From positions 16,504 to 80,503 of the forward strand of contig VGZC01000023.1 in the NCBI GenBank assembly GCA_016872725.1: DNA of 64,000 nucleotides, in the 5' to 3' direction. Positions within the stretch are counted from its first letter, which is position 1; each line of letters begins with the position of its first letter. The position numbers and the translations under genes are program-made. Source of the stretch: Planctomycetota bacterium. GTDB lineage: Bacteria; Planctomycetota; Planctomycetia; Pirellulales; Pirellulaceae. This document shows, piece by piece, positions 1 through 13,400 of the stretch. A model generated the notes under the pieces. It was not told the DNA's origin. It searched no databases and saw only the letters and a list, made by a program, of their open reading frames with translations.

Positions 1-1309
1 CCTTGGCGTCCCGCGTTCCATCGCCGTCGGGATCATTCCAGACCAAGCCCGATAGACCTTGCGCGTCGGTCAATGCCGCGCCGTTCGTCGCGCCGACGAA
101 CAGGGGTGAAGCGGTGACGAGTTGCCCGGTGATCGGATCGATCGTCACCGTTCGAATGGCGATCGCGCGCACTCCCGAGGGAACCGTGATTCGCAGGTCC
201 AGATCGGCCGTATGGGTTCCGTAGCTCGCGGCCGTCTGCCACGCGCCCCCATCGATCCGATACTCGGCCCGCGTAATCGTATTGATGGTGAGATCGCTCT
301 GCAAGCCGCTCGAATTCCGGTTCAGGAGCGTGCCGACCTCGGCCGTCCCCCGGAACCGGTATTTGCCGATCGCCGGATCGTAGTACCCCGCGCCCCGCAG
401 CACATGGGGCACATCGAGCACATCAAAAACGCCGTCCGCGTCCGAGTCCTGCCATCCGAGTTGGGCCAGCGTGCTCGGGGCGCTCGTGTGATTCTCGTAC
501 GCGTTGAACATCCGCGTACCGGCCGCCATGATGCTGTCCTGTTGGACGAACCCAGGGGTCGGATTGTCGGCCGCATTCCAGTTCTGCGTGTCGTAGTAAC
601 CGCGACGATCGGAATAGCTGCCCCCGCCGTCATATTCGTCCCGCGCCCAAAAAATATGCCCCGTCTCGTGGGTGATCGTCATGGCCGGACGACGGGACGG
701 CGTCACCAGGTACCGCCCGCCCGGATAGGCGAACGCCTGCGAAAAACTGCCTCCCGCCCGAAACTGGCCGTCGACGTCGTTCTGCGCGTTCACGACGAAA
801 ATCGTGAACGCCCAATTCGTATCGTGGTTCCCTCGCAGCGCGTTGTTGTAGAGGCGAATGTCGTCGTCAAGGCTGAGCGGCGAGTCATAGCCCACGAAGC
901 CGAGGAACTCGCCGATCCAGAGCCGCGAGTCGTCCGAAACCCGCGAGATCGGCTCGTACGCCGTCGGAACGGGGTTGTCGGCGTAGGTGAAGTCGAATCG
1001 GAAATCGAGCGAGTGGACCGAATTCCGTTCGGCGAGCGTCTGCTCCCACCATTCGACGCCCGTAACGACCTTGGCTTTCGCGTCGGCGATGAGCTGCGGG
1101 GTCCAGTTCTCGGTGCTCGCGTCGATCTGACCGTTCGATTCGAGCAAGACCACGCCGACCGTCACCGTCCCCATCATGAATTCGGCCGTGTCCTGCGGGT
1201 GGGCGCCGAACGGAACGGCGGAGAGCAGGGCGCGGCCTTCGAGCCGTTCCAGCGCGAGGCGGCGCGGACGTTTTCGGGATCGTCGCCGATGGGGCCGTTC
1301 CAAGGTCAT
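1..1309 (-). CDS. Secreted metalloprotease-like protein, 3' end cut by window edge
   Basis: The frame is open from ATG 1309 to the window edge (436 residues seen). The N-terminus is strongly basic and is followed by LEGRALLSA at residues 23-31, a variant of the planctomycetal LEPR-XLL secretion-associated motif. HETGHIFWARDE at residues 214-225 is a zinc-protease HExxH motif with a possible Asp third ligand, and SIMA about 50 residues later could be the Met-turn of a metzincin. The usual metzincin Gly three residues after the second His is Trp here. The last visible residues (GLSGLVWNDPDGDG) look like the start of an SdrD/Cna-B-type repeat, so the missing part is probably a chain of surface repeats. 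It lies downstream of the giant gene on the same strand, with a 172-bp gap. The substrate is unknown. Confidence 0.75.
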   Translation of the reverse strand, partial: MTLERPHRRRSRKRPRRLALERLEGRALLSAVPFGAHPQDTAEFMMGTVTVGVVLLESNGQIDASTENWTPQLIADAKAKVVTGVEWWEQTLAERNSVHSLDFRFDFTYADNPVPTAYEPISRVSDDSRLWIGEFLGFVGYDSPLSLDDDIRLYNNALRGNHDTNWAFTIFVVNAQNDVDGQFRAGGSFSQAFAYPGGRYLVTPSRRPAMTITHETGHIFWARDEYDGGGSYSDRRGYYDTQNWNAADNPTPGFVQQDSIMAAGTRMFNAYENHTSAPSTLAQLGWQDSDADGVFDVLDVPHVLRGAGYYDPAIGKYRFRGTAEVGTLLNRNSSGLQSDLTINTITRAEYRIDGGAWQTAASYGTHTADLDLRITVPSGVRAIAIRTVTIDPITGQLVTASPLFVGATNGAALTDAQGLSGLVWNDPDGDGTRDAK

Positions 1310-1412
1310 GCTCTCCCTGATCCTAACCAGACCCCCTCGATGCCTCAAGGAATCCGTATTTCGCACGCTGGGAAACGTAGGAATCCCCGGCGAATCGTAG
1401 CGGTTAAGACAA

Positions 1413-1451
1413 GAAACGGAGAAAGGAGGGTTCCTCCTCCTTTCTCGTTTC
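1413..1451 (-). terminator. Stem-loop after the giant gene
   Basis: GAAAC plus GAGAAAGGAGG (1413-1429, with G1418 bulged) pairs with CCTCCTTTCTC plus GTTTC (1436-1451) around a 6-nt loop. It lies 31-69 nt beyond the giant gene's stop. No clear T-run follows on the minus strand, so it may be an intrinsic terminator or an mRNA 3'-end stabiliser. Confidence 0.5.
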
Positions 1452-1481
1452 CTTCGTACCTTGGACGACGCGGCGCGCCGA

Positions 1482-4400
1482 TTAGTTGCCGAATTCCGCG
1501 AAGAAATCGTCCACCGCGCCGGCATACGCGTCGGCCGATCGATGGTCGGCAAGCGACTTGAGCAGATCCTCATCCTGATGCCGGGACGCGTCGAGTGGGC
1601 CGATGGCCGTCCGCCCGATATCCGCGAACGGCGTCTCGCTCCGGGCCGGCAGTCGGAAGGTGACTTCCCGCACCGACCTGGACGACGACGGTCGCCTCGC
1701 GGCACTCCCCGAATCCCCGGTTGCCTCGTCGCTGGCCGCGACCGACGCGCGGCCGGAGCTCGAAAGGTCGGACGTCGAGACAACGAACGACGTGGATGCC
1801 CGATCGCCTTCCACCGAACGCGCCGGTTCGTTCGCCGAGTCCACGTCGAGCGCCGCCGACTCGCCCTCTCCGACGCCCCGTGTCCGGACGTACCTCAGGA
1901 CATCGAAAAGGTCTTGGGTCGTGGCGCGGGTGTCGCCGTCGACGTCGATCATGAAACGCGTCGCGAAGATCTGCTTTCCGCCGGCGGCCACATAGGGCGG
2001 AACGGCGGGAAGTGCGACCGAACCGTAGCTTTGCAGGAACCGCAGCAGGAGGAGCACGTCGAACGGCACGACGCGCCCGTCGCCGTTCACATCCTGACGC
2101 AGGGCTCCGTTCTGCCATGGGCTCGAACTGACCGTGACCTGATAGTCCTCGACTTCACCGTCGGCCGCGTCGCCGAACGGCGCGAGGCCGCCGACGCTGC
2201 TCATGCGGAATCGCGCGTACGTCCCTCCCAATTTCGTCGTCGTCGGCAATGTCACGGTGAACGTGTTGGCGCCGTTGGCGAGCACGGCCCGATTCAGGAT
2301 CTGTTCACCGGCGTCGTTCCAATCGCCGTCACCGTTGAGATCGATCCAGGCGTCGAGATATCCGGGCATGGCCGCCGTGATACCGCTTGCCGCGACGACG
2401 ATCGACGAGGCATAACCCCGCACGAGCGTGCCGAATGTCACACCATCCTCGTCGTCCGATGCGTCGGCATCATCACCCGTCGCCCCGATCGTCGGCTGGC
2501 CGTCGACATCGACATCGACCGAATCCCCAAGGCGGTAACCGCTGACGATCGCATGCCGAGCTCCATTGTCGGTGAGCAGGGTCGGGTATCCGAGCGTCTG
2601 GGGGGCGTCGCCGAAGTCGAGTCCCGATCCGAGTTCGATCGTGAATTCGGTCGTGCCGTCGTCCTGGTTCGGCCGGAGCACATTCCCGGCGATGTCGCGG
2701 ATGCCCGACACGAAGACCTTCACGATCCCGCTGACGCTCGTCGCGCCGCTGATCAACACCTGATCATCGCGAACGGTCGCCGATACGCCGTCGAGCGCCG
2801 TGTTGGCGTTGATCAATTGGCCGATCAGCGCGGCCATGGCGGCCGCCGTGAACGAATCGTCGGGCACATAGTTGATCGGTACGGCCGCATCGACACCCGG
2901 AGTGCCCAATTGGGTCAATGGGCTCGTGAGCCCGTTGAAGGAATGCGACGGCGTGTCCCCGTTCAGAAGTACCCGACCGCTTCCCACGCTGACCGCCGTC
3001 ACGCCCAAACCAACGCTGTTGATCGCCTGCGCCATCGCGTTCGCGATCTGCGTCAACGTCGGATCGGTCGCCGGAATGCGGACAATCGTGTTGCCGGGAA
3101 CGACCACATTGTCGGAATCGAACTCGAACGTCACCGGCAGACCCACACCGTTTCCGATCCGGAATGTCTGCCCATCCAGGATTCCGACCGGCTTCCCGGC
3201 GGAACTCGGGATGAGGATTCCGAACTCCGGTCGAACGCCCGGCTGCCCCGCTTGCGTCAGCCGGCTTCCGCTCGTGTTGAGCACGGTCAGCAGATTGCCG
3301 CCGACGTGGACAACGCCGAGTCCGTAATGCGTCGGATTGAGGCCGACCGCATAGGTGCGGATCGCATTCGCGAATTTGTCGGCGATCTGTTCGTACGTAT
3401 CGGCTTGTCGAATGGGAATCGTCGTGTTTCCGGCCGCCGACTTGCCGTCGATGTCGAACTCGAACGTCTGGAGCGTCGCTCCGTCGTCGAGCGTGAACGT
3501 GTCGCCGTCTCCGACCCCCCCGTTCACCGACCCGGTCTGGGTCAGGCTCGGCGCGTTCGTAATGTCGACGACGTGCGACGAGAGCGTTCCGACGTGCACG
3601 ACGCCCCGTCCGAGGTCGACCGGTTCGAGCTTGACGTTCGCGTCGATCAAGGCCTGAACGACGGCGGCCGCGAGCTGTTCCGACGAATACTGCGGCGTGA
3701 AGACGATCGGCTGATTGCCGGCCGCCACGCTTCCGTTGTTGTCGAACTCGAGCGTCACCTGCTTCGAGCCGTCCGAAACGCGGAACGACTGGCGGTCGGT
3801 CATGCCACCAAGCCCGCCGCCGGCGGCGGGCATCGTGAGCGCCAATGTCGGCGCCACCGTCACCGTATATCCCGACTCGAATTCAAACGTCGCCGTGTTC
3901 CCTTGTCCGTCGGTCACATCGAATCGACTTCCGTCGGCGACCCGGTCGCCCGCCGGCGCGGTCACGATGAACTGGTCCTGATTCGTCATCTGGATGCGGT
4001 ACGTGTGGTTCGTTTCCCAGATGCCCGCGATCGGAGTAAGCCGAATGACATCGTTGAGCGCGTCGTAGCGGAACCGGTAATCGACACCCTCGGTCAGACG
4101 CACGCCGTCCCGCAGGAGGGTAAGCTGTTCCTTGATGACCGAACGATCATCGATGCCCGATCCGTTGACCGCGTCGATCGGTTCAACGCCGTCGATCAGT
4201 TGGATCGAGAAACCCTCGAGCGATACGACGGACAGCTTGACGATCGTCAACCGGCCGTCGAGATCCTTCCCTTGCGAGTCGTTGTCGCGGGGGTCGAGCA
4301 AGAGGGCCGACGGACCGCCGAAATCGACGCGATCGAGCGCGCCGCGGTCGATATACACGTTCTCGCCTGCGCCCGGCGGCGGCTCGACCGTCGGATCGTC

Positions 4401-7400
4401 GCCGCGGAGTTGACCGAGTTGATCCCGCGCGGGAGCGAGGATCGGCGAGACGGGGATCCCGATCGCGCCTTTGACCGAGACCAGAGCGGGGCGATCGGTG
4501 AGCGAGTTGATGCCGCTGTCGATCGCCTGCGACCTCGATGCCAGATAGAAGTTACCGATCGCCGGTTCCATGAAAAGCGGTTCACCCGGCTGGACGGTGA
4601 TTGCGTAGCTTCCAAGCGTACCAGTGGAATGGACGCGGTTTCCCTGATAGAGCGTGCCGCCGACCACGGTCGTGCTCGACGATGCGTCAATCCTCAGCCC
4701 CGTGTCGAAGTTCGCGATGACGTTGTTCAGGAGGGTCGGGCTCGCGTTGTTTTCGACCAGGATACCCGTATCGGCGCCTTGGCGGCCGTACACCGTGTTG
4801 TTGACGATGCGCCCGAAGGGAACCGAGGCAATCTGGCCCTGCGCGTTCGTGTTCGCGTCCCCGGAGTAACGGATGCCGCCCGCGACATTCGCGTACACGA
4901 TGCTGTTCTCGACCACGACGCCGGGAACCAGCCGCTGGGCGTTGACTTCACGGGTCACTCGGGTCGCGCCCTGGTGCGGCGTTCCCTCGGGTCCGTCGCG
5001 CCGACCCGAATCGATGTCGACGCCGAATCGCGCCGAGTTCGAAACCCGGCTCGACGCGATCACGAACTGACCTTGATCCCTCGTCAGATTGCGGTCGCCC
5101 AATCCCGACGTCTGTTCGAAGGCGATGCCTCCGGACCGCGACGTGACCTCGATGGCGTATTCGCCCGTGCTGAGCCCCGCCGTGCCGCTCGCCACCGTCT
5201 CGATGTCGTAGGTCTGGTTATTGTACGCGCTGATCCCGATGAAATAGGTTCCCGTCACGGGGATCACGAAGTCGAGGTAGGGATCGAGGGTGAACGGCTC
5301 GCCCGGGGCGGGCGTGTCATCGCTGATCGCGAGCTGGTTTCCGGCGACGTCGAAGAGACGGAGCATGCCGTCGAGGAACGAACCGTTCAGCGCCGCGTCG
5401 ATGTCGACGGTGACCCGGGTCCCGGTCGTGAACTGGAACTGGAGCAGATCGACATCGAGCGAGGCGTTGTTGCCGACGAGCGTCGGGTTGTCGCCGATCC
5501 GGCCCGATGCGCGGTAGGTCGACGTGGCGCCCGCGATCGTGTTGGCCCGCACGGCCTGCGGGCGGGCGTCGTTGATCTCGGTCGCCGACGACAGGTCGCC
5601 GACCACGTCCGTGCCCGTAATGCCGCCTACGACCGCGTTGCCGTAGAGGTGCACGCGCGAGTCGGTGCTCGACGTCCCCGAGTTTTCGCCGTCCGAAAAT
5701 CCCGCCTTGAGCTTCAGCACGGCCTGGACAGGAACGCTGTTGATCGCGTCCCGAATGCGCTGCGCCATCACCGTCGACGATTCGGCGGTGAACCCGCCTT
5801 TCCCGTCGCTGGCCGCCGGATGGAACAGGATCGGAATATGGCCCTGCGCCACGCCGTTCGCGAGCGACGCGTCCTCGAACTCGAACACGACGCTGTTCGT
5901 GCCGTCGCTCAGCGTGAACGTCTGGCCGTCCGTGATCTGATGCGCCGCCGGCGCCAGCAGCGTGTGCTCCTCCGAGAACCGGTAGTTCGTATCGAATGTG
6001 TCGGGCAGCAGGGGCGTCGGAACCGGCGCGGGATCGGCGATGCCGTAGTCGGTGCTCCGCCGGATTTCGAGCTGATAGTCGCCGACGAGGATCTGGTTAT
6101 CCGGAAGTACGGGGTTCGCGATGAATGCCGTGGAGTCAGCCGCCGAACCGGTGACCATCTCGCCGCGCTCGGCGAACCCGATCACAATGTCGTCGACATA
6201 CACGCCTTCGAAGTCGTTGTTCTGGGCGCGCAGCGCGCCCGGATTGTTGGCGTCTATCGTTCCGTCGAAACGGGTCGATGCGTAGAACGAGCCGAACGGG
6301 TCGCCGACCTGTGACCGCGTCAAGCCGAGCGGACCCGGCGCGGAGACGTTGTGGCCGATCACCCGGACGCGCGTCCGATCGACGGGGAACGCGGAGAGTT
6401 CGCCGCCCGCGTACGCGTCGGCGAGCGCCTGCTGGACGACGCCCGCGACCTGGGCGGCCGTCATGTCGGCGTGCACGCGGACCGCGTTCGCGCCCGCCGC
6501 GACGCCCGCCGCGCCGTCGATCACCGTCGCCGCGCCGGCGCTCTGCGAGACCTTCACCGCGCCGTCCAACTGGATGCGGTTGTCGTGCAGCCGAGGAATC
6601 ACGCCCGTGAACCCGTTGACCACGATCTCGAGCTCGTACGCGCCCGTGCTGCCGTTGATCGCGAACCCCTCGATGATCGGATTGTAGTTGTCGTTCGGAG
6701 CGCCGCTCACGCCGATGTAGTACAATCCGGTCCGCTGCACGGTGATATCGAGCTGCGAATCGAGGCCGATCGCGTTGTCGTCCAAGGCGAGCGGGACACC
6801 CGCGACATCGAAGAGCCGGAGAACTGAATCGAGCGTCGAACCGATCCGCTGGGCGCGGACGTTGACGAGGATATGATCGCCCTGGTTCAGCGCGAGACGG
6901 ACCATGTCGACGTCGAGACCCGGCGTCACGGTGAGATTGGGGTTGTCGCCGATCACGCCGAGCGCGCGGAAGATGTCGGCGCCGCCGAGCAGACCCGTGT
7001 TCACCGAGGTCGACATGACCTCGTTGCCCGTCGTTTCGGCCCGCAGATCGGCGGTCATCGTGTAGTCGGCCGCGCGCAGCGCGTTCTCGATCGTCGAGGC
7101 GATCGCGCCCGCCGACTGCGTCGCGTCGAACGGAATGCGGATGTTCGAACCCAAAACGCCGTTGCCCGAATCGAATTCAAAAGTCCGGCTGTGGATCGTG
7201 AACGTCTCGCCGTCCGTCAAATGGGCTCCGGTCGGCGCCACGAGCGTCGAGCCGAGATCGAATTCAAACACGTCGCCGCCCACGATCATGCGCTGGCCGT
7301 CTCGGACGTCCCGGCCGTCGATCGCGTGCAGGAACTGACCCGTCGAATTGACATTGCCGACATTGAGCGATCCGGCCGTGCTGAAATCGAACTTGATCCG

Positions 7401-10400
7401 CAGGTTCCCGCGGCCGGCGAACGGCGCGAGATTGACCCGCGCCTGGCGCCAGCTATCGGGAGCCCCGTTGTCGCCGACGTCATGCAACTCCTGCACATCG
7501 ACAGTGATTCCGTCCGCCGTGAAGTCGTCGTACTCGTCGTTCGCCCAGCCCGTTCGACGCCCCGAGTTGTTCGTCGCGACAAGTTGCCATTCGCCGTCGT
7601 CGTCGGCCACGAACACGCGGAACGCGTCGCGCATGTACTGCGGCGGGTTCACGCCCAGCACGGCGCTCGCATTCTCCGTCGCGAGACGGTAGTTGAAATA
7701 CAGCGTCGGCAAGTCAATCGACGAGTATCCCTTCAGGCTGAACGGATTCGAAACGAGCGAGCCGTGCGCGCCGCCCGGGAAATCGAAGTCGTTGACGTTG
7801 TTGACCGGATTGTAAAACGGATCCACCGAAACGTTGTTGCGCGCTTGCGATTCCCACCCAAACCAGAAACTGCTGCCCCCGTCGACCGCCCGCCGGCTCC
7901 CGTCGAACGGCTGGTTGATGCCGTGGCCGGCGTTGGTGTCCCGGTTGTTCGTCACGTGCCAAAGGTTCGAGTCGAGGATCGAGAAGGTCAGGCCGTTCGC
8001 GGCGAACACGCCCGTGTCGATCGAGGATTGACCGTCGATGAAGAGGGGGAGCAGGCTCCCGTTCGTGTCGAACGCGTAGATCCGGCCGTTCCCGGTGATT
8101 CCGAACAGGACGTCTTGGTACAGGCCGTTGCCGAGATTGCGGGGCCCGGCCGCCAAGCCCTGGAACGCGATGCCGAGCAGGTCGGTCGCCGTATCCACGT
8201 AGTCCACGAACGCGCCCATCGGCGCGTGCGGATTGACCACGCGGTACAAGCCGCCTCGATCGCTGACCGCATACAGGGCCGATCCGAGGAACGCGAGGCC
8301 CGTCACGTTGCCGCCGGGCGCGGCGCCCGCGATCTTGAGCGGCGGATCGTCGGTTTGATTGGGATCGAACCGGGCACCGCCGCGCAGCGACACGACGGTC
8401 CCGTTCGTATTCACCAAGACACCCGCGCCCGAAATGGCGTTCGCCATCCGCGCCGCGATCTGGCTGCCCGAATCCTCGGCGAGGAACGGAACGGCGATCG
8501 CCGCCGGATTGTTCGGCAGATTGTCGTGCCCCAAATCGATGGCGACACCCCGCGCGACGAGCTCCGTGAAGCTGCCGCCCGCCGGTCCCACGAAGTTCAC
8601 GCGGTTCCCGTCCGTTCCCACCGTGATTCCGGGAACGCCCGGTACCGGCGGCGGACCGACCTGCCCATTGAACACGCGCCGCAGATTCTGTGTCAGCTCC
8701 GCGTTCAGACTCACTTCCTCGATCGGAATCAGCACCGTGCCCGGCGGATTCGGGAGTCCGCGCGACGTGCTTCGGCCCGTATTGCCCGAAATGCTCGTGC
8801 CGAGCGACGTCTCCGTCGCCGAAGTGCTGCTCAGCAGGCTGATCCGGTTCGACTGCAGAAGGGCCTGCGCCGAGGCGGCGTATCCGCCGAGCCCCGTCTG
8901 GCTGTTGATCGCGTTCACGGCGGCCGTGACCAGCGCGGCCTGGTTCATGCCGACGTTGAAATTCACGCCGATGACGCTGCCGCCGAGCGGCGGGCCCGAT
9001 CCGTTGTCCCATTCAAAAATCCGGGTCACCGGAACCAACTGGTTGTCCGTGACGGTGAATCGGTCTCCATCCGTAATGAAATTCCCGCTCGCCGCGTCGA
9101 TCACGAACACCTCGCCCGTGTCGAACTCGTAGGGAACCGAATCCAGGAAGAACGTGTCCCCGTCCCGAATGTAGGCTTGGTTCGGCAACCGGTTCGGCGC
9201 GAGGCCGACCGTGATTTCGGGTCCGCTCACGAACTCAAAGTAGGTCGTGGCCGCGCCGTCGAGCACTGTGAATCGCGTGCCGTCGAGAATGATCGGCGTG
9301 GTGACGCCCAGCGAATCGACGTTCGTCGCCTCCGGAGCGATGATCACCGTGTCCCCCGTCGAAAAGGGATCCGCGTCCGTGATCAAATGGCCCCGCTCGA
9401 CGATCTGCGTGCCGGCGCCCTGCAACAGGCCCGTGCCCGTCCGGTCGGACGCCGGATCGCTGATCGCGTCTCCCGTCGCCGGAAGGAACTCGTACATGAT
9501 GTTGCTCGTGTACGCGATCCCCGGAGGCCGTACTCCGGCCGGACGCCCGCCGACCGCGAAACCGCGTTCGGTATTGTCGCCGATCTGGCCGAACGTGATG
9601 GCATCGAAGTGGATCCCGTGCCCGATCCGGTTTCCATTCACGAGGTTGCTTCGGATCGCGTTGCCCGGATTCGCGGTGTCCTCCTCGTACGTCTCAATCC
9701 CCGACGCGCCGATATCGGTCGTCGCGGCGGTGCCCGTGTCGATCTGGAAGTAGATCCCCGTCGTCGCGTCGGCGGGGGGCGGGTTCTCCAAGTCAAGCGA
9801 GTACGACATCAGGTCGCCGTTGGGCCGCATCGCGATGTCGCCGACATCGTAGTTGAATCGGCCGACCTGCGTCTCGCGCTGGCCGGTGAACGGGTTCACC
9901 GTGAAAAGATTCGTCTGGTCCCGCGTTCCCGGGTCCTGGCTCACGTAGAGCGTGATGTCGCCGAGCGTCCAGGGAACGACGCTCGAATCGTCGAGCAGCA
10001 CGGGAACGAGGGGCGCCGACGCGGTCCCGCCGCCGCTCGAATTGATGTGGTCCTCGGCGATCCGCTGGATCGAGTCGACCGGTTCGAGTCGGGCGAGCGC
10101 GTTTGACGGATTCGCGAGCGAGAATTGCCCGAGGTCGGTCGGAACCCGCGCGACCGACGAAACGGCCACGTTGTAGGTGCCCACCGGGAGTTCCACGGTT
10201 CCAAGGAATGGATCGAGGGCCCCCGCCGTGCCTCGAGACAGGTCGTCCATGTTCGCTCCCGAAATGGGAGCCGGACGGTCCTCGGCGATGTTGCTGTCGT
10301 TCGCGACAAGCACGAGATTTCCGGCGGCATCAAACACCGAAAGCATCGTGTTCGGACGGCCGAGCCCGTCGGCGTAGTCGACGTCGAATGTCGTCGCCAC

Positions 10401-13400
10401 GTACTGTGGATTTGTCGCCGTGCTCTGCGACTGCACCTTCATGTACCGAACATCGAACTGAAAGAAGTCGACGTCGTTCGCGGAACTCAACGCGCCCGAC
10501 GTTCCGAGCGCGGCGCGATCCGTCTCCATCAGATTTCCGACTTGCTGCGCGTCCACGACGAGGTCGTTCGGCGAAGCATCCTCGCCGATCTCACCCGTCA
10601 GCGGCGAGTGGATCGACTGGCCGCGCACCTCGATGCCCGTCCGCGCGTATCGGATATCGGCGCCTCGGATGACCGAACCGGCGATTTCATCCAATTCGCG
10701 CAACCGGACCTGAAGCTGATAGACGCCCTGCGTCCGCCCTCCGTCGAGCAGGCTCAGATCGGGTCCGTTGCTCCGCACGCGCGCGTAATACGTCCCGCGT
10801 GATCCCTTGATGCCAGGAAGAACGACCCGCATTCCCGCGTCCCGCGGATTCGTCGTCCACCGATCCTCTCCCTCGAAGACCGATTTCTGAAGGATGTTCA
10901 CGGCGTTCGACGGGAGACTCGGATCTCGCACAAGCAGATTCGGATTGGCGCCTTCCGCTGCCGAGTCGTTCGATCGGGCGAGGACTTTGCCGTCGGCGTC
11001 GACCAGTTCCAGGACCGTATCGAGCGCGTGCGTCGTCCGATCGATGTCGAACCACGCCTCGGTGCCCGCCTCGGCCGTGAACCGGTACACATCCACGTCG
11101 TAGGGGCTGTTGATCGCGCCGTGCACGGTGAACCCGAGCCGCAACTTGTCGTCGCCCGCCTTCTCGTGCGGCGCCAATTCCCCGAGGAACTCCGCCGTTC
11201 CCGGCGTGCCGTTCGTATTGGGAATGACGCTGTCGAACGGTTCGATCTCGGTGAGCACATCGACGTTGCGGTCGTGGCTGTACGTGTCGAGCATCACGCT
11301 GCGCCAATCGCCGGGCGCCGCCGGATTGCCCCCAGCCTGCTCGACGATCGAACTGACCATCGCGCGGCTGAAGCTCGTCGCCGTCAATCCGCCCGCCGAA
11401 ATCTGATAGATGTCGCCGACGATCCCGCCGGTCGCGAAGACCATGTTCGCGTAATCGGGTACCGTGGTGTCCCAGCCAGGGAGAATCTGGCCGCCCGGAG
11501 ACGTGGTGAACCCGCCCGCGCCGTCCTGCTGATAGGCGTTACCCTGCGAGTCGATCGCCATCGCGCGCAGGCCCTGCGCGTCGACGATCGAGACGCCGAG
11601 GATACCTTCGAGCTTGACGCCGGCGGCCTGCAGTTTGGTGAGCGTGTTCTGATACGTCAGCGTCGAATCGAGCTCGTCGCGGTCCTCGTCCGTCACCAGG
11701 ATGGCGAACTTCGCCGACTCGGGTCGGTACGAATACGTATCGACCATGAAGTGCAGCCCTTGCCAGCCGTCCTCCCACGATCCGCTCGTCGAAAGCGTCT
11801 GTGCCGCGGCCGCGTACTCAGTCGACGTGCCGAACAACGCTCGGCCCGCTCCGACGGGCACCGCCCGCGCGTAGTCGTTGATGTCGCCGTAGCCGACGAG
11901 CCCGAACCGATTGATGCCCTTCGAGCCGTCGCCGATACCGGCGGCGGCGAGCGACGCGTCGAGGTCGGCGATCATGCCGATCGAGAACTGCTGCGCCGAA
12001 TACATCGAGTCCGATTCGTCCATGACCACGATGACGTCGGCGTAGGGGACGGACGTCGCGCCGCCGCAAAGTCCCGTGTTCGCGGTATCGGTCTGCGGGC
12101 TTCCGTCCGGCGTGAACCCCGCGCCGACGCTGCAGTCGTTCAGCGACGTCACCACGACCGGATGCCGCGGTTGGCCGAGCACCCGGAGCGCGCCGCCGAT
12201 CCGGTCGTCGATATCGAGCGGAGCGCCCGTCGCCGTGAACCCCGCATCGGGACCGAACGCCTTCACCACAAGGCTCTGATCGGCCTTGCTCGCCAACCGC
12301 AGTCCGCCGAACGAATGGAAATCGGGAATCTCGATATTGCCCTGCATCACGTGGACGATATCCGTGTCGTCCCACACGCCCTCGGTGTTCAGCGTGCCTT
12401 CGCGCACGACCATCGCGTTGATGTCGTTATTGTGCAGTCGGTTGCCGGAGACGAGCGGGCCCTGGTTGCCGAACACGCCGCGATACACGTTGGCGGTTCC
12501 CGTCGCGCGACCCAGGTCGTTGACCAGATTCGAATTCAGCGCGTTGACGTTGGCGTTCAGCGCCGGCGCGGCATTGTCGCGCAGGATGCTGTTCACGATG
12601 ACGGGCTGGGCGCCCCGAATGAAGATCGCGGCGGGACGGTTGAACCCGAGTCCAAACCGTGATTCGATACTCGCCGGATTGTTGTCGGCCGGTTGGAATC
12701 CGTCCGCATTGCGTTCGAAGACCGAATTCGCGACGCGCGCGTCGGCCTGATGGATCTCGAGCGCGTTGATGCTCCGGAAACTCCCGCCGATCCGCGCCAT
12801 GCCGCCGCCGTACGCGACGATGGTGTGGTCGAAATGGAGCGACGACGCGGGTCCGGCGACGATGCCGCCCCAGTCGCCGGGCTGCGCGACGTGCGTCGCG
12901 CTCAGGTTGTTCGTATTGAACGTGCCCCCCGCTCCGTAGCGTTTGTCGGCGAGCGACGTGAAGACGGCCCGATCTCCGTCGACACCCTCGGCGATCAAGT
13001 GCGCGCCCATGCCCACATGAATGTACGCCGCCTCGCTCTTGACGATCGTCCCCGGATCGAGCCGCAGGCGCGCGTCGAGCCTGCCGCGGACGATCTCGTC
13101 GAAATCGGCGAGCGATCCGCCGACCGTCGTCCCGTCGTCGGTGAACGATGTCGACGTTCCGTTGATCTGGGCGACCAGCGCATACGGTCCGAAACCGCCC
13201 GGCGTGCTCCGATAGATCCGCCGCGCCACGTTGCCCGGGAACCGCGCCACCGTCGGCAAGTTCGACAGCACGACCGTGCCGATGTTCGGCGCGCCGTTCG
13301 TGTCGGGGTTGCCTTCGACCACCACGTCCGACGTGACGTCCGACGCGGGACCCTCATTGCCGTTCACATCGACGAACGTCATGCGGTAGTTGTAGGTTCC

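Noticed and set aside
1461..6314. A 1,617-residue open frame antisense to the giant gene
   Set aside because: It is the mirror of the GC-rich coding frame, with an Arg/Val/Asp-biased composition and no domains; the giant gene on the other strand has clear motifs.
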